Shown: positions 33,186 to 44,153, counted from the stretch's first letter. The stretch: 64,000 bases of DNA from Puccinia triticina (GCF_026914185.1 NC_070574.1:1860501-1924500); one strand, 5' to 3'. Program-made: numbers and translations. Notes: a model not told the origin generated them from the sequence alone.

Positions 33186-33521
33186 TTAGATGAACGAAGA
33201 GGATTGAAGGATGACAGGGTCGAAAAGCTTGCATTCGTAGCAATTTAGGGGGGCCATGAGGGCCTCTTCGAGTGCGGGGAAGGTGTAATAATGATTGACG
33301 GAAGGGTCAACCAGGACAGGGTCCACGGGGCCATAAAAGAGGGAGTCGACTCGCCGGGAGTCGTGGTTGTCGTTGGAGCGGATTCGCAGGAGAGGCCCGT
33401 TGAGCCGAGGAGGCAAGCTGCGCTCAGAAACATTCATCCCAGCCCGGCTTGGCTTTGGGGTCGACAACGTGCCCCCGCTGACGAGCTTCCTTGGGACGCT
33501 GGTCCCCCGGCCCGTCTTCAT
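33186..33521 (-). CDS. Hypothetical protein fragment
   Basis: A 111-residue frame: a basic start (KTGRGTSVPRKL), then SLPPRLNGPLLRIRSNDN, SLFYGPVDPVLVDPSVNHYY and NCYECKLFDP. Balanced composition suggests real coding sequence, perhaps a last exon. I do not recognise it. Its upstream side is 150 bp from the young Ty3 insertion (33678), which may have separated it from earlier exons. Confidence 0.35.
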   Translation of the reverse strand: MKTGRGTSVPRKLVSGGTLSTPKPSRAGMNVSERSLPPRLNGPLLRIRSNDNHDSRRVDSLFYGPVDPVLVDPSVNHYYTFPALEEALMAPLNCYECKLFDPVILQSSSFI

Positions 33522-33677
33522 TAGTAGTAACGGAAACGGTACTGGGTTCGCCGGGTTCTTGAGGTAGGCTTTGATCAGTAAGTTGGAGCTGAACGTCGCA
33601 TCCCTACGAGTCTTTTTTGAGTGTCAAGAAGCTGGCCGAGTTGCATCGATACCTACTGATTGTGCCGTAGGAATCAC

Positions 33678-34025
33678 TGTGAGCCCGCCTCCCGCGAGCT
33701 CACAAGAACAGTCACAGAGAAATCACGGATCCACTTGCAGCAGGATTCTTAGACCTCGACCGGCCGCGCCCTCCTAGCTCAGTAGGGATGTACTGACCAC
33801 TCCCTCTGAGCTAGGTGAGCACTCTCCTTCTTCTCTCGTTGTCCTTCACATTATCATCAATTGTATAGAGTAGGGATGTACTGACCACTCCCTCTGAGCT
33901 AGAAATTCAAGCAACTGTGGTTCTAGAACTCCCTCCAAGGCAGAGCCTTGTCCCGTACCACTGCCCCGTCCGTCTGTCCCGTTTTTTCCCAGCCAGTGAA
34001 GAGCCCTCTATCTTGGGCTCTTACA
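33678..34025 (+). repeat. 5' LTR
   Basis: Contains a duplicated motif TAGGGATGTACTGACCACTC with CTCTGAGCTAG. Its first copy is flanked by CTAGCTCAG, so CTAGCTCAG...CTGAGCTAG forms a stem. It should hold the promoter; no TATA box is claimed. Confidence 0.95.
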
Positions 34026-34071
34026 CTTTTTTTTTCTTGAACCACCCCAATTATCGCCTCTGTATCGAAGA

Positions 34072-37000
34072 ATGACGCACGCAAACTCCCCGCCCTCTCG
34101 GAACCCAGAAATTTCACCTGGCAACACGGCCAGACCACCTCCTCGACTCATCATTTCCCTCCGGATCTCAAACCTGACGGTGAGAGCTATGGTAGACAGC
34201 GGGTCGGAACTCAACCTTATCTCGGCGGTCGCCGCTAAATCAACCGGATTGCCCTGCATCCCGCTTCTCACTCCTACCCGCGTGCAACTGGCCTTGAAAT
34301 CAGACTCAAGCCAAGCTGTGACCCTATCCCATTACGTGGTGGGCACGCTGACAGACCCGACATCTAGCCACGACTTCCCAGACGTCTCTCTACGGATTGG
34401 TCCCGTCCTGGGGGATTACGAGGTCATACTCGGCACCCCCTTCTTGTACCGCTTTGGCCTCCTTGTGTCAATCAGGGACCGCTGTATCGTCCTCGAGTCA
34501 CACGACCTAGAAATCTTCGACCATCGGCTGGGCAACGCGGTTGGTGTAGCCTCCACAACGGATGTGGACTCCTACCCCTGCGAATCCTCTGAAGCCGTGG
34601 TCCTTACCGAATTCGCAGATTTGTTCCCCGCAGACATTCCCGCGGTCTCCGATGAAGCTGAGGAAGCCGGACTCTTCACAGTCGGCGCTTTCCCAAAGAA
34701 GATCCAGGACTCTAGCTCGAAAGTCCGCCACAAGATAATCCTGACGGATCCGGCGGCTATTGTAAACGAAAAACAGTACCCTTACCCTCGGAAGCACCTT
34801 GCAGCGTGGAAAACGCTTCTTTATCAACATCTAAACGCAGGCCGCATCAGGCGGTCAACAAGTCAATATGCCTCCCCAAGCCTGATTATCCCAAAAAAGG
34901 ATCCGACGGCCCTTCCCCGCTGGGTCTGTGACTACCGCAAGCTGAACAGCATCACAGTCCGCGACCGCTCTCCCTTGCCAAATGTTGACGAGTTGGTACG
35001 CATGGTTGCTTCTGGGAAAGTTTTCTCCATTTTGGACCAAACTAATGCGTTCTTCCAGACTCGGATGCGCGAGGAAGATATTCCACTTACCGCCGTGAAG
35101 ACACCCTGGGGACTCATGGAGTGGGTGGTGATGCCGATGGGGCTAACAAACGCGCCAGCCACGCACCAAGCCCGCCTTGAGGAGGCCCTAGGGGATCTAC
35201 TCAACGACATTTGTGTCGTGTATTTGGACGACATTGTGGTGTTCTCAGACTGTTTCGAAACTCACGGGAAACACTTGCGTATGGTTCTCGACCGGCTTCG
35301 GGCGGGAAATCTCTACTGTAGCCCCAAGAAAACACAACTCTTCAGAAAGGAAATCAAATTCCTTGGTCATTGGATCTCCGCTGATGGGATCAAACCTGAC
35401 GACAGCAAGGTTGAAGCCATACAGAAGTGGCCCTCCCCGAAATCAGCCAAGGGGGTCAAACGATTCCTTGGCACAGTTCAGTGGATGAAAAAATTCATCT
35501 GGGGCCTTCAAAAATACGTAGGCACACTGACCCCCCTGACCAGTTCAAAACTCGATCAAAAGAACTTCCGGTGGGGAGAAGCGGAAGAAGCGGCCTTTCA
35601 GAATATAAAGCGCATCATGACCAGCCTACCCGCTTTGAAGAACGTAGACTTTGACTCGGATGACCCCCTCTGGATTTTCACTGACGCTAGCGGATCGGGG
35701 CTGGGAGCAGCGCTCTTCCAAGGAGCCGAATGGAAACACGCTTCCCCAATCGCTTATGAATCGCGCCAGATGACCTCGGCGGAACAAAACTACCCGGTGC
35801 ACGAGCAGGAGCTTCTGGCTGTAGTACACGCACTGCAGAAGTGGAAGATGCTCCTCCTCGGCATGAAAATCAATGTGATGACAGATCACCACTCCCTGGT
35901 CCATCTCCTCCGACAACGCAATCTCAGCCGACGCCAAGCACGGTGGACGGAACTCCTGGCCGACTTCGACCTACATTTCGAATACATCCGCGGTGAAGAT
36001 AACACGGTAGCCGATGCTCTCTCCAGGAAGGATATACCGGAAGGAGACTCAAACATCACCCCAAGCGACATCGCCTGTGTCGCTTCCCTGACCGAGATGG
36101 GCTCAACCCTTTCTGAAGAACTTCGTCGCCAGATCATGATCGGATACACGACCGACCAGTTCTGCATCTCGGCGCGGGAGGTGCTCCCGCTACGAGACGA
36201 CTGTGTGGAGGTGGAGGGGCTTCTCTTCATAGACGGTCGCCTTCTCATCCCATCGGTGGGTGCTATCCGCAAATCCCTTATCAGAGAAGCTCACGACCGC
36301 CTCGGACATTTGGGCCACCAGAAAACCCTGGACGAACTCCGCCTTGATTTTTTTTGGCCACGGATGGCCACAGATGTCGCGGAGTTCACTGCCGCCTGCG
36401 AAGTCTGTCAGCGGACTAAAGCTCCGACCACGGCCCCGACTGGGAAAATGCTTACACCGGCTGTTCCCCGTCTCCCCCTCTCCGACTTGGCCATCGACTT
36501 CGTTGGCCCCCTCAAACAATCAGGCAACCACGACATGATACTGTCGTGTACTTGTCGCCTATCCGGATTCACTCGGATCATACCGGCTCTCCAGACAGAT
36601 TCGGCGGAGAAAACAGCTTCCAGGTTCTTTTCCGGCTGGATCGCGACCTTTGGTGCCCCCCGGACTATCCTCAGCGATCGCGATAAAGCGTGGACCTCCA
36701 AGTTCTGGAAGTCGCTGATGGAGAAACTGAACATTAAATTCCACATGACGTCCGCCTTCCACCCGCAAGCTGATGGCCGTAGCGAACGCACCAACAAGAC
36801 GGTCGGCCAGATTCTGCGGACGACGACCTCCAAGCGTCAAGGACGCTGGTTGGAGGCCATCCCCTCGGTGGAGTATGCAATCAACTCGGCAACAAACGCA
36901 GCGACTGGGAAAAGCCCTTTCGAACTGGTCTTTGGACGCCCCGGCCGACTTTTCCCCTCTACCGCGTCAAGCGTTTCAGCTGGGTGCCCTTCCTCTCTTG

Positions 37001-37524
37001 ACGCGTGGCTTCGGTTGCGAGAGGGGAGCTGGGCCGACGCTCGGGACGCCCTCTGGACGAGTCGTGTCAAACAGGCGGTTCATCATAACCGCAGCCAGAA
37101 GGATCGACCCCCACTGCAACCTGGCACACTGGCCTTCCTCGACTCGGCGGATTGGCGAGGCCGTCACCAAGGCGGCACTGACAAACTGAAGGAGCGCTAC
37201 GAGGGTCCCTACCGTGTTGTCAAGTCGACCAATCACGGACAAAACGTTGAACTACTGCTTCCGCCTGGGGACCGTCGCCACCCCGTCTTTCACATCTCGA
37301 AAGTCAAACCTCTCGTCACCTCCTCTAACCCGCCGGACGCTACCGCCCTACCTCAGGCATCCGAGCTCGATGATCCGGCGCCGACTAGCGACCCCCCCTC
37401 GCCATCTTTTATAGGGGGGGAGAATGTGAGCCCGCCTCCCGCGAGCTCACAAGAACAGTCACAGAGAAATCACAGATCCACCTGCAGCAGGATTCTTAGA
37501 CCTCGACCGGCCGCGCCCTCCTAG
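34072..37524 (+). CDS. Ty3 Pol: protease-RT-RNase H-integrase
   Basis: 1150 residues. The protease active site MVDSGSELNLI lies near residue 40. Reverse transcriptase runs from about 220 (WVCDYRKLNS, YLDDIVVF). RNase H has FTDASGSGLGAAL and YPVHEQELLAVV. The integrase zinc motif includes HDRLGHLGHQ and CEVCQRTKA, with catalytic positions in IDFVGP, LSDRDKAW and ADGRSERTNK, and a C-terminal GPYRVV...HPVFHISKVK module. All are intact. No Gag precedes it: only 46 bp separate the 5' LTR from the first ATG. The stop codon lies about 100 bp inside the 3' LTR, so the last 33 residues or so are LTR-encoded. No chromodomain is recognised. Confidence 0.95.
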   Translation: MTHANSPPSRNPEISPGNTARPPPRLIISLRISNLTVRAMVDSGSELNLISAVAAKSTGLPCIPLLTPTRVQLALKSDSSQAVTLSHYVVGTLTDPTSSHDFPDVSLRIGPVLGDYEVILGTPFLYRFGLLVSIRDRCIVLESHDLEIFDHRLGNAVGVASTTDVDSYPCESSEAVVLTEFADLFPADIPAVSDEAEEAGLFTVGAFPKKIQDSSSKVRHKIILTDPAAIVNEKQYPYPRKHLAAWKTLLYQHLNAGRIRRSTSQYASPSLIIPKKDPTALPRWVCDYRKLNSITVRDRSPLPNVDELVRMVASGKVFSILDQTNAFFQTRMREEDIPLTAVKTPWGLMEWVVMPMGLTNAPATHQARLEEALGDLLNDICVVYLDDIVVFSDCFETHGKHLRMVLDRLRAGNLYCSPKKTQLFRKEIKFLGHWISADGIKPDDSKVEAIQKWPSPKSAKGVKRFLGTVQWMKKFIWGLQKYVGTLTPLTSSKLDQKNFRWGEAEEAAFQNIKRIMTSLPALKNVDFDSDDPLWIFTDASGSGLGAALFQGAEWKHASPIAYESRQMTSAEQNYPVHEQELLAVVHALQKWKMLLLGMKINVMTDHHSLVHLLRQRNLSRRQARWTELLADFDLHFEYIRGEDNTVADALSRKDIPEGDSNITPSDIACVASLTEMGSTLSEELRRQIMIGYTTDQFCISAREVLPLRDDCVEVEGLLFIDGRLLIPSVGAIRKSLIREAHDRLGHLGHQKTLDELRLDFFWPRMATDVAEFTAACEVCQRTKAPTTAPTGKMLTPAVPRLPLSDLAIDFVGPLKQSGNHDMILSCTCRLSGFTRIIPALQTDSAEKTASRFFSGWIATFGAPRTILSDRDKAWTSKFWKSLMEKLNIKFHMTSAFHPQADGRSERTNKTVGQILRTTTSKRQGRWLEAIPSVEYAINSATNAATGKSPFELVFGRPGRLFPSTASSVSAGCPSSLDAWLRLREGSWADARDALWTSRVKQAVHHNRSQKDRPPLQPGTLAFLDSADWRGRHQGGTDKLKERYEGPYRVVKSTNHGQNVELLLPPGDRRHPVFHISKVKPLVTSSNPPDATALPQASELDDPAPTSDPPSPSFIGGENVSPPPASSQEQSQRNHRSTCSRILRPRPAAPS

Positions 37525-37772
37525 CTCAGTAGGGATGTACTGACCACTCCCTCTGAGCTAGGTGAGCACTCTCCTTCTTCTCTCGTTGTCCTTCACATTA
37601 TCATCAATTGTATAGAGTAGGGATGTACTGACCACTCCCTCTGAGCTAGAAATTCAAGCAACTGTGGTTCTAGAACTCCCTCCAAGGCAGAGCCTTGTCC
37701 CGTACCACTGCCCCGTCCGTCTGTCCCGTTTTTTCCCAGCCAGTGAAGAGCCCTCTATCTTGGGCTCTTACA
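37425..37772 (+). repeat. 3' LTR
   Basis: Matches the 5' LTR at all but two positions. Its first 100 bp also encode the end of the polyprotein. Confidence 0.97.
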
Positions 37773-37972
37773 ATCACTCATCGCTGAAATTGATGCTTGC
37801 TGGACTTTGAATTTTCTGGGTTGATTTTTGGAGATGTCAGATTTCAAGTGTCAGTATCTGAGTGCCAATCGATCAAATCATCTTTAGGTCGCTTCTTCAA
37901 AGATGATGTGGATGCAAACCTTGAGCTTTTGTCAATCATCACTTGCACGAGTATTACTGAGCAAACTAAGAA

Positions 37973-38194
37973 TCATGGTGGGGCAAGGAAAATTATAAGA
38001 AGAACGAGTTGACATAAGTTGACCAATGCGGCGAACAGGTAGAAGCTTACGGTCAGGAAGACGAGTGTCTGAGAAGGTGTTGGTCCTCCCGCCGCATTGT
38101 TGGTTTGGATGTGTTCAGGTAGTCCTGCGCCTGTGCCCTTCATCCTGTGGTTCTCGCGTCCTGAGCTGGTGGTGTCCCTGTGTCTGGCTGGCAT
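37973..38194 (-). CDS. Possible 73-residue single-pass membrane protein
   Basis: A polar N-terminus (MPARHRDTTSSGRENHRMKG) leads to PTPSQTLVFLTVSFYLFAAL and a hydrophobic C-terminus (VLLIIFLAPP). The layout, a polar head followed by one long membrane segment, looks like a tail-anchored protein. No family recognised, and it is short enough to be chance. Confidence 0.3.
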   Translation of the reverse strand: MPARHRDTTSSGRENHRMKGTGAGLPEHIQTNNAAGGPTPSQTLVFLTVSFYLFAALVNLCQLVLLIIFLAPP

Positions 38195-38872
38195 GGTTTG
38201 GCTTGAAACTTGGTGCTGATTAGCTGTTGGCCGGGCTGCGAATCACATAAGCCATTAATGAGAGGCCCGGTACAGCCAAACCGGGAGGGAATAGACTCGA
38301 CCACACCGGTCTTACTACGCAGGGTCTTTTGAATATATGATACGAGCTCTGAGATTCAATCAAGGTTTGCGTTTAATTGTTGTCCGGGCACATGTAGTGG
38401 AAGAGGCGACGAAAAAAACTTACGTTGTGCAGGTTGTCACCTGGAGCAGTTGGGCCTGAGAAACTGAAGCGGTGGCACTGCCATAGCAGGGACTGTTGCC
38501 ATGGGAAAGAGTCAAGCGGCCACGGTGGCAGTGGTGCAGGCAACGGAGGCGCGGTGAGTAGTTGGCAGTGGGGCAGCTGAGGGTATTTAAAGAGGTTGGG
38601 TGGGGTGGGTTGAACACCAGGGGATTCGGTTTCGTCCGCCCCCTCCCTGGGAGGCCACTAACTGCTTGGTTAGGCCCTCCCTGGCTAGTTTACCAACCGG
38701 CCCTCTTTTGCTTGTTGCTCCGGCACAGCTGGAGGGTCATCCATAGGGCCTTCGGGCCTTTGGGGATATTCAACGTGCCAAGTGAGAATAATGGGGCATT
38801 TTTTGCCCCATTTTGTGAGAAAAAAAACACCTCAAAACTTAGATCTAGAGATCTAGGATTCTGTGGATTTGA
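38195..38872. other. No gene seen
   Basis: GC-richer sequence before the AT-rich Gag frame. The base composition changes sharply near 38790, which may mark the left edge of the retrotransposon fragment. Confidence 0.45.
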
Positions 38873-38902
38873 GAAAGTGGGATACATACTGATATTAACA
38901 GA

Positions 38903-40906
38903 TTGGATATTACCAGTAAATTGGACCAATTAAAAATAGATAGTGAGCATGAGTCAGAAAACGGTGAAACCCAAGATGAAAATATACTTGAGATAATGGA
39001 CAAAGTTGATAAACTAGAACAACTTATTATACACAACAGTGACAGTATGGCAGATGAAATCATCAAAATTAATAATAAGTTTGATGAAATGCAGAGTAAA
39101 CTCATGGCCAGCATGGATAACATAGCACAAAAAATTGGCCACAATACACAAATGCAACCTCAAACTCAGACACCATACAAACAAGGAATGAAAGATGTAC
39201 CACCACATCAATCTAGTAATCCTTTCAGAAGAATGGCAGAGGAAGAAACACCCTTGAGAAAGGAGTACACAGTCCCACCAACACCATTCTTCAAAGAACA
39301 ATCATATAATCCTAGTATCCAAACTATGAGAGACAACTCTAAAGATGTACCTAGAATTAAAGATTGGCCATCATTTAGAGGTGAAGGAGAATATGATCAC
39401 TTGGACTTCATCAAAACAATTGATTTGTATCAAGAATATTTTGAATTAAGTGATTCCTCAATTACTGGAAGACTTAACAGCCTCTTCAAAGGTTGTGCCA
39501 AGCGCTGGTTCACAGACCTACGCTCAGCAAATGGAAAACAATCTTGGGAATGGTGGAAAGAACAGATCAATAGCAAATGGGGAAGCCCAGCATGGCGCTT
39601 CAAAATTGAAAATAAATTTGATGAGAGCACATTTGATATTGAAAAAGACAATCCACTTAAATGGGTAATATCTCAGAAAGATAGGTTGAAAGCCATTTGG
39701 CCTAATTTAACAGACAATGAAGTCCACCTGAGAATCCTTAAAAAATGTGGAGGAGATCTAGAGCATGCCATTAAAAGTAGACTACCCTACAATGCAAGTA
39801 CTGAAGATATTGTCAATACTTTAGAGGACATAACTACACGTACACGCATTGGCAGAAGATATAAGCCTAAATATCAAGGAGACAAAACTGAAGAGAAAAA
39901 ACCATCCTCTTCAAGAGACCAGAGTTATCAGAAGGATAAGAAGTGCTACAACTGTGGTAAAATGGGCCACACTTCACCAAACTGCCCTCAACCAAAGAAA
40001 AACATTAATAATGTCGAAATAGAGGCAGAAGAGACAGCTGAAGAAAAGACCCAATCAGACACAGAGGAAACACATGATGATGGGTCATCAGTATCATCAG
40101 GGTCCTGTAATATGATCAACATAGACATAGAAGTGGCAGAAGCTGAAACAGAGCACAATTTACCACAAGCATGGCATCCTGGACAACCTATAGGAAATAT
40201 CCAGGAAGCCAGACTGATGAAAACCAAACCTACAAGAGGGAAAGGCTACACAGCTGGTAAAACCAACATTACACATATACTGTTTAATGGTAGAGAAGCA
40301 GAAATGTTACTAGACAGTGGTGCATATTGCTCAGTAGTACCTGAGACATACTTGAGAAAATTATGCCCAGACTACAAGGATATTCTTCTACCACTAGGAA
40401 AAGTAAGAATAAACAGTGCCAGTAGTACCATGAAGCCAATAGGAGTATTTGAATGCCCCATAATAATTCCTCACCCAACAGGATCAGTCAGGATGACAGT
40501 AGAATTCATTGTAATAGAGGATGCAGTAAGTAAACACTTCATCCTAGGAAATGACTACTTAAATATCTATGGCTTTGACATAACCAATAGCAGAGAAAGA
40601 TACTTCACTATTGGGAATGACAATAAAAAGAAGAAATTCCTATTTAAATCCAAAGAGCCTTTACCTGTGGAACAAGTAGAAATGCAGGATGAAGAAAAAG
40701 AAAGATTTGGAAGAGAACAGCTAGCAGAAGCTAATTTTAATGATAAACTGAGTGTAGATCAACTATTACAGTTACGCAACATGCTGTATAGGAACAAGAC
40801 AGCATTTGCATCAGATAAAGAACCACTAGGGGCAGTTATAGGCCACGAAGTGGATATTACATTAAACATTGAGCGCCCATACCCACCTGTGAAAATAGCA
40901 TTTTAA
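38903..40906 (+). pseudogene. Ty3 Gag-protease fragment, truncated at RT
   Basis: An open frame of 667 codons with no ATG at its start (the frame opens after a TGA at 38870; first Met codon at 38996), so the 5' side is probably truncated. N-terminal coiled coil (KVDKLEQLIIHNSDSM), retrotransposon Gag core (WPSFRGEGEYDHLDFIKTID, LFKGCAKRWF), CCHC zinc knuckle CYNCGKMGHTSPNC, then aspartic protease MLLDSGAYCSVVP. It ends as RT begins (DITLNIERPYPP) and stops. There is no RT, integrase or LTR nearby. It is AT-rich, unlike the 34-kb element, so it belongs to another lineage. Confidence 0.85.
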
Positions 40907-41468
40907 AAGTAACAATGTGATTACCTTTGGGGAATTTTACAAGCCATCCTTGTAAATTTTGGATATAATTTGACCAGGAACCAAATGAGAACAACACCTT
41001 AAAGATGAGGATGAAATGTTTGTGACAACTCTTATGAAGACAGCACCAAACAGGAACTCTGATTCTCACCTGCGTAAACGCAGTGAAAGTGAGGATGAAG
41101 ATTTTGGGTGAAGGATGCGCACAGAGAGATTTCCATTAGTCTCTTCTTCACAATTGAAATGTAAACGCATAAATTTTGTTAGCAATAGCTAACCTTAAAG
41201 ATGAAGATGAAATGTTAATGACAGCTCTGACAACTCTTATGACAACAGCAATAGACGGCGACTCTGATTCTCACACACCTGAAAAAGAAAATAATATAAA
41301 TATGAAATAAAGACAAGTAATAGAAGGGTGAGCATAAGATGATAAAAGGATAATTGATTCGTGACCAATGCGCTATGTGAATCGCGACTCATGTTTCTGA
41401 TATCAAGGATCCTCGCGATTGACCGCACATGTTTCTTGTTATTGCTGCGGTCCAGGTAGTTGTTGATG
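40907..41468. other. No gene seen; short direct repeat
   Basis: ACCTTAAAGATGAGGATGAA (about 41000) and ACCTTAAAGATGAAGATGAA (about 41192) are copies followed by ACAACTCTTATGA and a CTCTGATTCTCAC motif, so a roughly 190-bp imperfect direct repeat lies here. Confidence 0.5.
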
Positions 41469-42699
41469 TCAACCTTCAAATGTTTGAAGGGCACAGGAGA
41501 TATTGTTAAAGGCGCCGTGCCACGCCTCTTGCCACGCAGAAAACCAAGCCTTGTAGATACTTTCAGGCGAATCATGATTGGTGTCGGTCGTCGGCAGAGG
41601 GATGAGATACAGGGCTAGCAGAACCAAAGTGGTTTCAAGAATGTGTGAGATATGGCGGAGCGGGTACCCGATCACAATTTGACGATCAACCAGTTCGTTG
41701 GTGGTATAAGCGTCCCTGAACGCCTTCACGAGTTGATAAAAATATCGCTCTATGGACTCAGGAAGTTCGTGCAGAGTGCAAAGTGTCCGGGAGTTGAGAT
41801 TGGTATCCAACGTGAACGGCAGCTTGGTGGTTGCCGTATTCGATACTTTTTTGGAGAATATTCTTGTCAATTTGACCAGAGGAATGGTGAGTTCGGCTAG
41901 CTCATTAACATGTTTCCTGAGAGCGCTTGTGTTGTTGCGCTGCCTGACCGACGTAGGATGAGTCAAGTCGGTGAAAACTTGGAGCAAGACATCGAGCTGG
42001 TCCTCTTTCTCTCGCCACTCTTCTTGAATAATATAAAGATCGGATCCTTGAAGCCACTTGATGGTTTGACGGGTGAAATCACTGAACTCAGCTGCATCCC
42101 GGAGAATACGCCTCTCCAGGTTTTGACACTCAGTGGTTTCTGCGTAGTTACTTGAGACTTTTGATGCTTTGATGAGTTCAATAGAGTGCATGAACAGCCG
42201 ATGGAGATGGTCTGAAAGATTTGAGGGGATAAACATTAGCTCGCAACATCTGTAAAATTTGCATCGTTTAAAGTGATAGTCGTGGGTGCTGATCATTTTC
42301 ATGTCGCCTGAAACCGACTCAATGCACAGTATAGTATTCCAGCAAGTTTCTTCAAGAGTCGATAGGATGTTATAAGTCAATCCGAAGTTTCGTTTTGAAT
42401 CGGATCGTAGGCCCAATGAAGCCACAAGAGGGCCGAGTTGCTCTTGGATGGAAGGTAGGAGGCGAGACTCCAGTTCATCCAACAGTTTGTTTTTCTCGTC
42501 CAGCTCATCCTGCGTCAGCACATCTTTTAGCTTGACCGATGGGGGGCCGGTGTCGTATTTTGGCAGCCGATCCTCCAGCGCCTGTAGGGCCGAATCTGTG
42601 GGAAAAAGAAAGAAATGAGCTGTTCATCCAGTTGATGCGTGGAACCCTGCCAAGAGTGCAGACCTACATACCACTGGGTAGGCTCGAGGTCTGTTCCAT
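41469..42699 (-). CDS. Rust-type hypothetical protein (384 residues)
   Basis: Exon 1 (42699-42672) starts ATG with MEQTSSLPS. A GT-AG intron leads to exon 2 (42595-41469), and the frame is kept. It is mostly helical: DELDEKNKLLDELESRLLPS, IQEQLGPLVASLG, ETCWNTILCIESVSGDMKMI and TDLTHPTSVRQRNN. I associate the LDELESRLLPSIQ-type opening with a large Puccinia multigene family of unknown function (recollection). No signal peptide. The C-terminus ends AFNNISCALQTFEG. It lies head-to-head with the decayed genes on the forward strand. Confidence 0.7.
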
Positions 42700-42753
42700 A
42701 TCGGCCGTCGTGCAGCGTCGTGTCCGGTTTGGAGAAAGAAGGGTGGGCCGAGG

Positions 42754-43101
42754 TTGGCAGGCGACCACCAACCACGATGGCCGGGAATATCCCCCTGCCC
42801 GACGCGCCAGCTTCACCATCATCATCAGCACACAAACCAGCACATCGAAGCAGAACCACCAACGCTGGGTGCGATCATCCAGGCCCTGCTACCCATCCTA
42901 TCTGGCCAGAATACCTTGCTGGCACTCTACCAGACCCTCAGCGAACTCGCGCAGAAAGCGGATACCCCCCTGACCGACCCCACCAGCCAACTGCTCAACT
43001 CCCCAGTCGGTCAGTTTGCACCCTGTCTGCTCTCCAGCAAAGAGCGAATGCTGTTGACGGTTGTCCGAGTTCAGAACGACATGATCAATTGGGCTGATTG
43101 A
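42754..43101 (+). pseudogene. Unrecognised helical gene fragment
   Basis: The frame reads LGAIIQALLPILSGQNTLLA, LYQTLSELAQKADTPLTDPT and LLSSKERMLLTVVRVQNDMI, which looks like real protein. The likely start (MAGNIPLPDAPASP at 42778) is in another frame, so one frameshift near 42870 is implied. Family unknown. It may belong with the rust-type gene on the other strand or be a separate relic. Confidence 0.35.
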
Positions 43102-43114
43102 AGGTTCGTGATGC

Positions 43115-44153
43115 AAGCAACCCAGCCAATTCATTGAGATCCGGATCGCGCAGCTCGAAAAGGAGCGGATTGATGTCGAGAACGAGCTCAGCGAAAGCTC
43201 GAAAGAACGGCCCGAACAGATCGGACATCTGCGCAACCAGGCCCGGCTTGCATCCATCGAATATCACGATATGTAGTCTCAAACGAAATCAGGAAATCTT
43301 GCAGAGTGACGCCCAAATCGATCCCCTCAAAACGCAGCTCAAAGCCGCCCTTCTGGCTCGGGACTCGCAGACGGACTCCATCGCCAGCTTAAAACAACCA
43401 CTGGTGCGTGTCTTTCTCCCACTCTTTCTTCCCCTAACACATTCCTGAAACCTAAAAAAATCCCCCGGACGATGCCTTAATCGACGACAGGAAGAGGTGC
43501 AAACCGAGCTGAAAACAGCAACGGAAGAGCTCGCACGAAGGAGAATGGAGATGGAGGAGAGTTCAGAACGAGAGCGGAGAACAAATCGCTGCGGGAGAAC
43601 GAGATCCGGAAGGTGGACGAGGTGAAGGGCCTGTTCATGCGCGGGAACATCGAGTAGAACGTGCGCAAAGAAGGCGTCGGCTACTTCGCCAATTTGTCAC
43701 CGAAACCGCCCACCGGCTCGTCTCAACTACCGGCCACACCCACAACGACGAGGAGCCCGGCCCTTGGATTCGATGCTGCCCAGTCCGACCCATCAGCAAC
43801 ACCCCGCCTCCGCACCCTCCTGCTCTCCCTCCCCCCATGCCTCCCACATCCCTCCCATCACGCCGCCTCTTCCCCAGTCCTCGACGCTTGTCGACCCTGC
43901 CTCGTCGTTTGTCAGTCTGGACAACCCGGCGCTCGATGACGAAGCGCAATTCAACTTCGAGTATCTCCGAAACACACTCCTCCAGTTCCTCGAACACAAA
44001 GAAATGCGCGGACGTCCTCTTCCTCTCTCTCTCCACAGATGCCGTCTTTTGGAAAGGGGCCCTTACTTTTTTTTTTCGACGGCGGTGGCGATCGCAGCCC
44101 CATTGGTGAAAGTCTTGGGCGTCATCTTGCACTTCACTCCTCAAGAAATTCAA
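43115..44153 (+). pseudogene. Decayed GRIP-domain golgin (IMH1-like)
   Basis: Golgins of this type are coiled-coil tethers bound to the trans-Golgi through a C-terminal GRIP domain. Pieces of coiled coil lie in different frames: IRIAQLEKERIDVENELSES then a stop at 43276; NQEILQSDAQIDPLKTQLKA; and, after an intron, EEVQTELKTATEELARRRME. The GRIP region follows from about 43937 (QFNFEYLRNTLLQFLEHKEM) and, across a likely intron, KVLGVILHFTPQEIQ. Several stops and frame changes break it, so it is not a working gene. The GRIP match is by recollection of the fungal consensus. Confidence 0.6.

Larger units (their letters stand above)
33678..37772 (+). mobile_element. Young Ty3 LTR retrotransposon without gag
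   Basis: A 4095-bp element with 348-bp LTRs (33678-34025 and 37425-37772). They begin TGTGAGCCC, end GGGCTCTTACA and differ at two positions (CACGGATC/CACAGATC; CACTTG/CACCTG). The target duplication is ATCAC (33673-33677 and 37773-37777). A purine tract ATAGGGGGGGAGAA precedes the 3' LTR. No clear tRNA primer site follows the 5' LTR, where the sequence is C then T-rich. A single polyprotein fills the interior. Confidence 0.97.

Noticed and set aside
36190..36519. Reverse-strand frames inside the young Ty3 element
   Set aside because: Shadows of the polyprotein.
43635..44153. 172-codon reverse-strand frame
   Set aside because: Antisense to the GRIP region of the golgin relic.
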